A program made the translations under genes and the position numbers. From positions 1 to 32,080 of the forward strand of contig NZ_PVXP01000037.1 in the NCBI RefSeq assembly GCF_002995845.1: a stretch of 32,080 bases of DNA, written 5' to 3'. Below are positions 15,882 through 22,507 of this stretch, piece after piece. The DNA comes from Clostridium luticellarii. GTDB taxonomy: Bacteria; Bacillota; Clostridia; Clostridiales; Clostridiaceae. The notes under the pieces are model-generated. The model did no database searches. It saw only the letters and a list, made by a program, of their open reading frames with translations, and was not told the DNA's origin. Numbering within the stretch: the first letter of the stretch is position 1; each line of letters opens with the position of its first letter.

Positions 15882-16011
15882 GTACTATTAGTGCTGGATT
15901 AATTCTTTCCCGCACTCGATGGGATCTGTTGAATGGAAATAAAAGCCTGGAATGCTGGATCTTAAAAAGTGAAGGTCTTCCGGTTTTTTGAATAATAAGT
16001 GTTTTTAAAAA

Positions 16012-16073
16012 TGTAAAGAACTATTGACATTTTCCTACGGATATTATATTATAAATGTAAAGAAGTTTTTACA
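16012..16073 (+). promoter_or_regulatory. Promoter with two matching 18-bp operators
   Basis: TTGACA at 16024-16029 and TATTAT at 16047-16052 have a 17-nt spacer. Downstream of the -10, TGTAAA and TTTACA (16056-16073) form a perfect 6-6-6 dyad. Upstream, TGTAAA at 16012-16017 and the -35 itself (TTGACA) form the same 6-6-6 arrangement with one mismatch. The two sites start 44 bp apart and share an 11-base direct repeat, AATGTAAAGAA, at 16010 and 16054. The XRE repressor encoded by the second gene is the likely binder. The spacer before this (15882-16009) holds no gene I can see. Confidence 0.65.
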
Positions 16074-16090
16074 CAAGGAGGCGAATGAGA

Positions 16091-16585
16091 TTGTTTAAGA
16101 AGAAAGATGAACGTGAAAAAAGTGCGGATGCTGTTGCAGTGCAATACAGTTATTTAATAGTATTATTGCTTATGTTTTGTCTAATAATTGTACAGAGTTT
16201 ATTTGGAGATATAGGTGTATTTTACGGACGGCATGTAAGAATCTATATTGATGGAGGTATAAGAGAGGGCTTTACCTTTATAATGAGCACACAGATTATA
16301 ATAACATTTATTTCACAAATGATTATAAACAGACGTTTTGGAGGAGAGAGAAGTCCCATAGTGAGTGGTGATCATAAATTCAGATTTATGGATGAAAGGG
16401 AAAAGATGGTTTCCACAAAAAGTATTGAAATAAGTATGGTCTATACATTTGTATATCTTGTTATATGGTCAGTTATGGATATAATAAAAAACAGTGTCCT
16501 TGGGCCCGCGGCAATTATGCTGATCTTTACGTTTATATTCTATATGCTGGCTAAATTTTTAGCACTTGTAAAGCTTGGAGGATAG
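16091..16585 (+). CDS. Small four-helix membrane protein paired with an XRE repressor
   Basis: A protein of about 164 residues with a charged start (MFKKKDEREKSAD) and four predicted membrane helices near 20-38, 62-82, 117-137 and 140-160. A second charged MDEREKMV segment precedes the third helix, so the protein looks like a duplicated two-helix unit. I do not recognise a named function. Such proteins are commonly encoded right before a tiny Cro/C1 regulator, as here (3 bp apart). I prefer the TTG at 16091, nine bases after AAGGAGG; an ATG at 16085 is only three bases from that site. Both are in the same frame. Confidence 0.7.
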   Translation: MFKKKDEREKSADAVAVQYSYLIVLLLMFCLIIVQSLFGDIGVFYGRHVRIYIDGGIREGFTFIMSTQIIITFISQMIINRRFGGERSPIVSGDHKFRFMDEREKMVSTKSIEISMVYTFVYLVIWSVMDIIKNSVLGPAAIMLIFTFIFYMLAKFLALVKLGG

Positions 16586-16588
16586 CAT

Positions 16589-16780
16589 ATGAAAAATCAT
16601 ATAAAATATTATCGAAAAAAATATGGTATGACTCAGGAAGAACTGGCAAAAACTCTTGGGGTTACGAGACAGACTATTATAGCCATAGAGAACAACAAGT
16701 ACAATCCAACCCTTGAGCTGGCTATGAAACTGGCAAAATATTTAGAGGTGGCAGTAGAGGAACTTTTTATACTGGAATGA
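16589..16780 (+). CDS. Small XRE-family transcriptional regulator
   Basis: A 63-residue protein that is little more than a Cro/C1-type helix-turn-helix: MTQEELAKTLGVTRQTIIAI (residues 11-30) with ENNKYNPTLELAMKLAKYL following. Relatives of this size (YgzD, YozG type) repress their own operon together with a small membrane protein. The two dyad operators around the promoter at 16012-16073 fit autoregulation. The start ATG lies at the end of the upstream gene with a GGAGG at 16577-16581. Confidence 0.88.
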   Translation: MKNHIKYYRKKYGMTQEELAKTLGVTRQTIIAIENNKYNPTLELAMKLAKYLEVAVEELFILE

Positions 16781-16827
16781 AGAGGCAGCCGGCTAAAGAA
16801 TACACTTTTATTAGGAGGTGAAATAGT

Positions 16828-17274
16828 ATGGAGAATATAAGAGAGATTTTGAAAAAAAGTGGCTGTTCATATGAATTGATCCACAATGATATACCTATTT
16901 ATACTGCAAAAGAGGGTGCGGATTATTTTAAAATTGATATTGCCCAAATAGCACCTACTCTTATAATATATACCGCCATGGGTTTTCACGTATTGATTGT
17001 TTCAGGAGAAAGAGGCCATGTTAATTTTAAAGACATAAAGCATTTATTGGGCTGTAAAAATGTAAGATTGGCGACCAAAGAGGAGGTTAAGTCCGTAACA
17101 GGATTTTCAGTGGGCAATGTTCCGATGCTCGGAATTTCACTGCCCTGCATAATAGATAGAAAACTTCTTGAATTTTCATTTGTTTATGGCGGCTCGGGCG
17201 AAAAAGACACTACTCTGAAAATTGATCCAAATGCTCTGTTTAAATTGAACAAAGTTGTTGGGACAATGGATTAA
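16828..17274 (+). CDS. YbaK/EbsC-family aminoacyl-tRNA deacylase-like protein
   Basis: A 148-residue single-domain protein of the YbaK/ProRS-associated editing family, which hydrolyses wrongly charged tRNAs (often Cys- or Ala-tRNA(Pro)). Fit to the family comes from the N-terminal helix and YTAKEGADYF segment (25-34), the central LIVSGERGHVNFKDIKHLLG (about 53-72) and the C-terminal FVYGGSGEKDTTLKIDPNAL, matching the GGG...DP..L end motif. The usual lysine of the first strand pair is not obvious, so true deacylase activity is uncertain. Start ATG with AGGAGGTG upstream. Possible co-transcription with the XRE gene 48 bp before. Confidence 0.78.
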   Translation: MENIREILKKSGCSYELIHNDIPIYTAKEGADYFKIDIAQIAPTLIIYTAMGFHVLIVSGERGHVNFKDIKHLLGCKNVRLATKEEVKSVTGFSVGNVPMLGISLPCIIDRKLLEFSFVYGGSGEKDTTLKIDPNALFKLNKVVGTMD

Positions 17275-17388
17275 GATTGAACACTTTTTTCAATAATGCA
17301 TGGAGACTGTGACAAACAATAGAAGTGATAAGGGACAAATGCTTTCTAATAATTCTAGACTTGGAACTAAGACTGGAGGTTAATAAGT

Positions 17389-17895
17389 ATGGAGTTGATG
17401 TTAAGAAAAGCGGTCATACAGGATTTGACCGATGTAGTAAAAATTTTTAAAGCTGCTATTCGGGTAATGAGTAATAATGGAATTGATCAATGTGATAACA
17501 TATATCCAGATGAAGAGATTTTAAGAGAAGATATTCTAAAAAGTCAAATGTTTTTAGGAAAAATTAATGGCAGAATAGCATCTGTGGCTGTGATAAATCA
17601 AGAATGTAATAAAGAGTATGAAACAGGAAACTGGCGATATAAAACATATCCCTTTATTGTAATTCATAGATTATGTGTTAATCCAGATTTTCAAAACCAG
17701 GGGATTGGTAAACGTACCCTTATGGTAATTGAAAGAATGTTAAAGAGAAAAAATATAAAATCCATAAGATTGGATGCTTTTTCTTTAAATCCGATTGCCC
17801 TGAGGCTGTATGAGAAAAATGGCTATAAAAAAGTGGGAAAGATAAATTTCAGGAAAGGGATATTTTACCTGTATGAAAAGGGAATAAAGATATAA
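17389..17895 (+). CDS. GNAT-family N-acetyltransferase
   Basis: A 168-residue acetyl-CoA-dependent acyltransferase. Motif A, which grips the CoA pyrophosphate, is HRLCVNPDFQNQGIGKRTLM (about 103-122, with Q-N-Q-G-I-G-K). The C-terminal part, LNPIALRLYEKNGYKKVGKI (about 134-153), is the standard motif B. The substrate cannot be told. The start ATG has GGAGGT about ten bases upstream. It ends 28 bp before a bidirectional terminator shared with moeA. Confidence 0.85.
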   Translation: MELMLRKAVIQDLTDVVKIFKAAIRVMSNNGIDQCDNIYPDEEILREDILKSQMFLGKINGRIASVAVINQECNKEYETGNWRYKTYPFIVIHRLCVNPDFQNQGIGKRTLMVIERMLKRKNIKSIRLDAFSLNPIALRLYEKNGYKKVGKINFRKGIFYLYEKGIKI

Positions 17896-17922
17896 TGCCT
17901 GCAATATAAATCTAGGCAAAAC

Positions 17923-17957
17923 TTAAATACCGGAGATTGGCATCTTCCGGTATTTAA
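17923..17957. terminator. Bidirectional terminator between the acetyltransferase and moeA
   Basis: TTAAATACCGGA at 17923-17934 is perfectly complementary to 17946-17957, and three further inner bases pair. A-rich flanks on both sides give U-rich tails for both transcripts. The two genes converge on it. Confidence 0.78.
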
Positions 17958-17978
17958 AAAATTATTGATTGTTATTTT

Positions 17979-19190
17979 CTATTTGAATATAAATTTTCCA
18001 CTTAAAATTTTTCCTGCTTTAACATTTCCACATTCCTCAGGTATGATAATAATTCCATTTGATTTGCTCATGGTTTTAAGATGATTGGAGCATTGAGATC
18101 CTGTTTTATAGGCATAATATTTGTTATTGTCCTTTTTGATTTTTACAAATACATATTTTTTTCTTCCTGCTTTAGCTTTAAAATCCTCTGCCAAAATAAC
18201 GGGAAAAATTTCCTTATTTTTAATTTGTCTGCCCATCATTTTTTCAATTGCAGGTTTGACAAGTTCTTCAAAAGTTGTTATTAAAGACAGTGGATTACCT
18301 GGCAGAGAAAAAAATAGTTTTTCCTTATAGGTGGCAAAGGTTACTGGTTTTCCAGGCTTGATTGCTACTGAAGTAAATTTTATATCTGCTCTTATTTCTT
18401 TTAATATATCGTCTACAAAATCATAATCTCCAACGGATGCTCCTCCTGAACTGACTACTATATCTGCATTTTTTAAAGCATATTTGATTTTTTCCCTTAA
18501 GTTGTCCTTATCATCTTTGACTACTCCCATGGATAAGGCTTTTGCACCTAAATTTTTAATTAGAGCCTTTAGTGAATATTCATTGCTGTTTCTGATTTTA
18601 CCTCTTTCAAATTTACTATCTATGCCGACTAATTCATCTCCAGTAATAATTAAGGCAATAGTAGGGCTTTTATAGACATGTACAAAGCCATACCCCAGCG
18701 ATGCTAGCAAGCCTACTTCTACGGGTCTGATGATTCTTCCTCTATTTAGTACCAATTCACCGGCTTTAGTTTCTTCTCCAAGTTTGATCACATTATTATC
18801 TTTATTTACAGCTTGGGATACCTTTAATATATTGCCTTTAACTTCCACCTTTTCAATTTCTATAACGGCATCTGCACCTTTGGGCAGGGGTGCTCCAGTC
18901 ATAATTTTAAAAGCTTCACCGGGTTTTAGTTCATCTTCGCAATAGTCTCCTGCTTTTATTGATCCTTTGACATCAAATTCTGCAGCATTTTCTGCACCAC
19001 AGTTTCTGGTATCCTCACTTTTAATGGCATATCCGTCCATTGCAGACTTGTCAAAGGGAGGCAGATCATCTTTGGAATAAATGTCTTCTGCTAAAGTTTT
19101 ATTGAGACAGGACAGTATATCCTTTTTTTCTAAAGTCAACTTTTTTATATTTTCATTAATTATGTTTAGTGCATTGTCTATACCAATCAT
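17979..19190 (-). CDS. moeA: Molybdopterin molybdenumtransferase MoeA
   Basis: A 403-residue enzyme that inserts molybdate into adenylated molybdopterin, the last common step of molybdenum cofactor synthesis. Recognisable parts are PPFDKSAMDGYAIKSED (about 42-58), the IMTGAPLPKGADAVIEIEKV segment (91-110), the MoCF-type SSGGASVGDYDFVDDI (about 245-260) and FFSLPGNPLSLITTFEEL (about 295-312). Length is normal. It is the last gene of the molybdoenzyme operon, 147 bp after the AsrB-like gene. A long hairpin lies in that gap and may adjust its expression. The start ATG is at 19190 with AAAGGAAA upstream. Confidence 0.93.
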   Translation of the reverse strand: MIGIDNALNIINENIKKLTLEKKDILSCLNKTLAEDIYSKDDLPPFDKSAMDGYAIKSEDTRNCGAENAAEFDVKGSIKAGDYCEDELKPGEAFKIMTGAPLPKGADAVIEIEKVEVKGNILKVSQAVNKDNNVIKLGEETKAGELVLNRGRIIRPVEVGLLASLGYGFVHVYKSPTIALIITGDELVGIDSKFERGKIRNSNEYSLKALIKNLGAKALSMGVVKDDKDNLREKIKYALKNADIVVSSGGASVGDYDFVDDILKEIRADIKFTSVAIKPGKPVTFATYKEKLFFSLPGNPLSLITTFEELVKPAIEKMMGRQIKNKEIFPVILAEDFKAKAGRKKYVFVKIKKDNNKYYAYKTGSQCSNHLKTMSKSNGIIIIPEECGNVKAGKILSGKFIFK

Positions 19191-19216
19191 TTGTATTTCC
19201 TTTCTTTTATGTTGAT

Positions 19217-19278
19217 AGACAAAACCTGAATCTATCCAAATTATATATCATAATTTATATCTGATTCAAGTTTTGTCT
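19217..19278 (-). other. Long hairpin between asrB-like gene and moeA
   Basis: AGACAAAACCTGAATC (19217-19232) and GATTCAAGTTTTGTCT (19263-19278) are complementary at 15 of 16 positions. An inner AATTAT/ATAATT pair extends the fold. On the moeA strand there is no T-run after it, so it is not a standard terminator. It could protect mRNA, attenuate, or be a small mobile palindrome. It does not resemble the known molybdenum-cofactor RNA motif as far as I can judge. Confidence 0.55.
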
Positions 19279-19337
19279 GATTTTTCCATGAATAGTCATA
19301 GGTTGATTTTGAACAACTACATAAGAAAACTTAATTT

Positions 19338-20129
19338 CTAGTCCAGCAGATCCTTGGCCTTAGTATAGTTGAAAATCGGTCCCTCCAGGCAGACATAGGT
19401 TTCGTTTATCTTACAGTGTCCGCACTTGCCTACTGCACAGGACATTTTTCTTTCAAAAGAAACCCATATTTTGGATTCTTCCACACTATTTGCAAGGCAT
19501 TCCTTAGCCGCAAAGTGCATCATTATTGGAGGACCAACTATAATAACATTATAGTCTTTAAAGGTATTAAATGGAATCTTTTTAATGTGCGCTGTAACCA
19601 TTCCAGTTTCAAATCCATCTACTTTAGTATTATCTAAGGTATAGATTGTATTGAATACAGTTTTGAATTTTTTAAGATCATACTCGAACAAAACGCAGTC
19701 GATATCTTTGAAGCCGGCAATTAGATTTATGGATTTGATCTCTTTTGGATGTTCATAAAAGTAGTTTAAAAGGCCTTTGACTGGAGCGAAGCCGGTACCG
19801 CCGGCAATTACCACCAGGTCTTTGTTCCTGAATTTATCTAGGGGGAAGGAGTTACCATAGGGACCTCTCATAAACAGTGTGTCATTAGGCTGCAGGCCGA
19901 AAATTCCCTCTGTAAGTCTGCCTACCTTTCGAATTGTGAATTCAAGCCATCCAGCTCCCTTGCCGCTTACGGATATGGGGGCCTCGCCTACCTTGGGAAT
20001 TGACAGCTGAAAAAATTGTCCGTACTTGATATTGTCCTTATCATATGCAACCCTGAAGGTATATTCGGCATTGGTTTCATGTATCACATCTAGAATTTTA
20101 TAAGGTGCAGGTAAGGTGATATTGGTCAT
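19338..20129 (-). CDS. asrB: AsrB-like FAD/NAD(P)H-binding electron-transfer subunit
   Basis: A 263-residue ferredoxin-NADP reductase-type subunit. An FAD-binding barrel (about 5-95) has the SIPKVGEAPISVSG segment that replaces the usual RxYS, then comes an NAD(P)-binding half with IAGGTGFAPVKGLLNY (108-123). A C-terminal [2Fe-2S] site follows: C231, C236, C239 and C247 (SCAVGKCGHC). The same module is the B subunit of anaerobic sulfite reductase and the gamma subunit of some cytoplasmic [NiFe] hydrogenases. Its job is to take electrons from NAD(P)H. AsrC, the siroheme subunit, is absent, so here it probably feeds the molybdoenzyme at 22507. It overlaps the AsrA-like gene by one base (TAATG). 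Confidence 0.87.
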   Translation of the reverse strand: MTNITLPAPYKILDVIHETNAEYTFRVAYDKDNIKYGQFFQLSIPKVGEAPISVSGKGAGWLEFTIRKVGRLTEGIFGLQPNDTLFMRGPYGNSFPLDKFRNKDLVVIAGGTGFAPVKGLLNYFYEHPKEIKSINLIAGFKDIDCVLFEYDLKKFKTVFNTIYTLDNTKVDGFETGMVTAHIKKIPFNTFKDYNVIIVGPPIMMHFAAKECLANSVEESKIWVSFERKMSCAVGKCGHCKINETYVCLEGPIFNYTKAKDLLD

Positions 20130-21187
20130 TATTTATTCACCTCCCTGGATGATGGTTCTTCACTTGATATTTTTTCTATTTCATCGCTCAAACTGTTGAT
20201 AGTATCAGAAAATGAAATCTCCTCTGGACATCGGCGGCTGCAGCGGCCGCAGCCTACACACATATGCTCTGTACCGCCAAAACGGGCATTGTAATCATAA
20301 ACCTTGTGCAGGGTTTTAAATCTCATTCTTTTACCGGCTGTTTCTCTAACTTTATGTCCACCTGCCATAGTTGTAAATTCTTCAAGCATGCAGGATGACC
20401 ATACTCTTCTTCTCTCTCCCCTGCGGCTTGTTTCATTGTATATGATATCCGTAGTGTCAAAACAGCTGCACGTACCACAGACTGTATTACAGGCGCCGCA
20501 GCTTATGCACTTTGTATTGAAGCTATCCCATAATTTCAAGTTGTAAACTTTTCTCAAGAGATCAATATTGTCTATTTTAGGTAATTTTACTTTTGTTTGG
20601 TTTTGCTGAACAAATTCAGGAGTAAAATCCCTTGAGGTTTCCCCGCTGAAGTATTTTTTAAATTCCTCATCCTTTACTTCTATCAATAGGCCGTTGTCTT
20701 CAAATCTTACAGCTGCGCTGTAATTGTCAGTCCGATTTGAACCCATGGAAACGCAGAAACAATTATCCCATCCTTTCCGGCATTCCATCATGAAGATCTT
20801 TATTTTATCACGTAATCGCTTATAATAATTATCCTCTTTATCGCCGTTTTTCAGGAAAATAGTGTCCAGCCTCTTGATGCCGTTAATATCACAGGGGCGG
20901 GCAAATAAAATGATATTTTTACTGTCATCAATACTACTCTCAATACATTTATCTTCCGTAAAATAAAGAAGTGTCTGACTAATAGGGTAAAAGACTTCTT
21001 TCGGTGAAAAATCAGATTTTTCATCATAGACGATCTCTGATACCGAATTGATTTCAGCATAGCGTATTAGGTCGGTATTAGGCTTCCAACCGCGATTTTC
21101 AAAGCGTTTAGGAGCATATATTTTGTATTCTTTTTTAAGTTCATCGATTATTTTGTCCATTCTTTCCGAACTCACATAATAACCCAA
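20129..21187 (-). CDS. asrA: AsrA-like iron-sulfur electron-transfer subunit
   Basis: A 352-residue relay protein. An N-terminal half of unknown fold (about 1-215) is followed by two [4Fe-4S] motifs: C227-x2-C230-x2-C233-x3-C237 and C310-x2-C313-x2-C316-x3-C320. A further cysteine-rich stretch (C240, C242, C266) lies between. This is the domain plan of sulfite reductase subunit A and of the beta subunit of cytoplasmic [NiFe] hydrogenases, which carry electrons between the flavin subunit and the catalytic part. The start is TTG 21187, six bases after GGAGGGG. It is 39 bp after the TorD-like gene and translationally coupled to asrB. The catalytic partner is inferred to be the molybdoenzyme. Confidence 0.87.
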   Translation of the reverse strand: MGYYVSSERMDKIIDELKKEYKIYAPKRFENRGWKPNTDLIRYAEINSVSEIVYDEKSDFSPKEVFYPISQTLLYFTEDKCIESSIDDSKNIILFARPCDINGIKRLDTIFLKNGDKEDNYYKRLRDKIKIFMMECRKGWDNCFCVSMGSNRTDNYSAAVRFEDNGLLIEVKDEEFKKYFSGETSRDFTPEFVQQNQTKVKLPKIDNIDLLRKVYNLKLWDSFNTKCISCGACNTVCGTCSCFDTTDIIYNETSRRGERRRVWSSCMLEEFTTMAGGHKVRETAGKRMRFKTLHKVYDYNARFGGTEHMCVGCGRCSRRCPEEISFSDTINSLSDEIEKISSEEPSSREVNK

Positions 21188-21226
21188 TGATTACCCCTCC
21201 TATCTTTTTATAAATTATATTTGCAG

Positions 21227-21892
21227 CTAATTCGTTAAACTTTCCAGAATTGTATTGTCCAAGTGCAAATAGCCGTTGGTGATTTTTCCAATCCCCTTGT
21301 AAAATTCTGTATCGGCATACTTTTCTATATCACTGCAGAAGCTTGGAACCCAATTCAATAAATGCTTACTTAAAAAATTCATCTGTTCCTTTAAACAGGG
21401 CAAAAATTTTGATTCATCCTGTATATTCAAAACTTCTTGTGCCTCTTGACATAGAAATGCCATAAATTCCAGTTCCAGGGATATATGATCTTCAAAGAGA
21501 TTCAGCTTTTCCTCATCTTTTTTCAGACCCTTTGCCGCATATATAGTCATCACTTTATCCCGGGCATCCTGCATCATGATTTTCTTTTCACTGGTATACA
21601 CCGACTCATAGGGAAATGCAGCAGAACCCTCCGCTATTCCTGCAGCAAGAAAAATTTGCGCATAATCTACAGCCAGGTCAGTCAATGCAGTATTACCATG
21701 ATTATCCAGATATTTTCCAAGCATTTGGTATCCTTCCCTGAGTTCAATTTCACAGCAATCTACAGGAAAGTCCATGTTTTTCATCTGCATAAATAAGGGT
21801 TCATCCACTTCTGATTTATAAAGGCGCTCCAAAAAACGATACAAATTTTCACGGTTTCTCATAAGTGTCAGGTACTCTGGATTCTTATTCAC
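21227..21892 (-). CDS. TorD/DmsD-family molybdoenzyme maturation chaperone
   Basis: A 221-residue all-helical protein of the TorD family, which holds a DMSO-reductase-type apoenzyme until cofactor is inserted. Family features are an N-terminal RENLYRFLERLYKSE helix (13-27), a central YAQIFLAAG (75-83) and the AAFPYESVYTSEK segment (90-102) that matches the P-x-E-S-x-Y motif, followed by DHISLELEFMAFL (about 130-142). It starts with GTG directly after the stop of the ferredoxin subunit, with GGGAGG upstream. The client should be the large subunit at 22507. That client lacks a twin-arginine signal, so the role is folding and cofactor loading rather than export proofreading. Confidence 0.85.
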   Translation of the reverse strand: MNKNPEYLTLMRNRENLYRFLERLYKSEVDEPLFMQMKNMDFPVDCCEIELREGYQMLGKYLDNHGNTALTDLAVDYAQIFLAAGIAEGSAAFPYESVYTSEKKIMMQDARDKVMTIYAAKGLKKDEEKLNLFEDHISLELEFMAFLCQEAQEVLNIQDESKFLPCLKEQMNFLSKHLLNWVPSFCSDIEKYADTEFYKGIGKITNGYLHLDNTILESLTN

Positions 21893-22507
21893 CTATCTTT
21901 TCCTCCCGTCCTGCTGGCTGCACTCCTGCGGGATAACATCAATCCACTTGTCACGGCGCAAAATGTATCGAACAGAAGGGTGAGTGCCAACATCCCGAAG
22001 ACTATATACATTTTCACTGCCAGCTTCTTTTAATGCCAGGGATACATCGCTGTCCGGATCATTGATATCGCCAAAAATCATGGCCCTGCCTGAGCAATTT
22101 TTTACACATGCAGGTTTTTCACCTTTTTCTGTCAATTGAGTGCACAGAGTACATTTATCCATTACTCTCATTTCGTTGTTGAAGTTGTTTATTTCATAAG
22201 GACAGGCTCTATGACAGCTCTTGCAGCCTATGCATTTTTCCTGATCAATGAGAACAACACCGTCGTCACTGCGTTTATAGCATGCCCCTGTAGGACAGAC
22301 CTTGACACAAGCAGGATCAGCACATTGCTGGCACATAACCGGCAGCCAATACATCTGTACATCCGGATATGTTCCTGTAGGACCTATGGTCAGTACTCTA
22401 TTTCTCGAAGAACCCAGTGCAACTCCATTCTCCATTTTACATGCTACACTGCATCCATAGCAGCCGATACACCTGTCTAAATCAATTACCAAAACATTTT
22501 GTTTCAT
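21893..22507 (-). CDS. Four-cluster [4Fe-4S] ferredoxin subunit (DmsB/PhsB-like)
   Basis: A 204-residue electron-transfer subunit with sixteen cysteines in four groups: C13-16-19-23, C59-62-67-71, C92-95-98-102 and C119-122-134-138. This pattern is that of the DmsB/PhsB/PsrB family, which wires a molybdopterin subunit to its electron donor. There is no signal peptide and no membrane anchor gene follows. It overlaps the large subunit gene by one base (TAATG) and abuts the chaperone gene, so production of all three is coupled. The electron donor is probably the AsrA/AsrB pair. Confidence 0.92.
   Translation of the reverse strand: MKQNVLVIDLDRCIGCYGCSVACKMENGVALGSSRNRVLTIGPTGTYPDVQMYWLPVMCQQCADPACVKVCPTGACYKRSDDGVVLIDQEKCIGCKSCHRACPYEINNFNNEMRVMDKCTLCTQLTEKGEKPACVKNCSGRAMIFGDINDPDSDVSLALKEAGSENVYSLRDVGTHPSVRYILRRDKWIDVIPQECSQQDGRKR

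Noticed and set aside
15940-15992. Terminator ending in TTTTTT after the nitroreductase gene
   Set aside because: The bases before the T-run form only a GAAG/CTTC pair with a two-base loop or a poor G-U stem; not convincing.
19338-21187. Anaerobic sulfite reductase operon asrABC
   Set aside because: AsrA- and AsrB-like genes are present but no siroheme-binding asrC is adjacent, and they sit in a molybdoenzyme operon.
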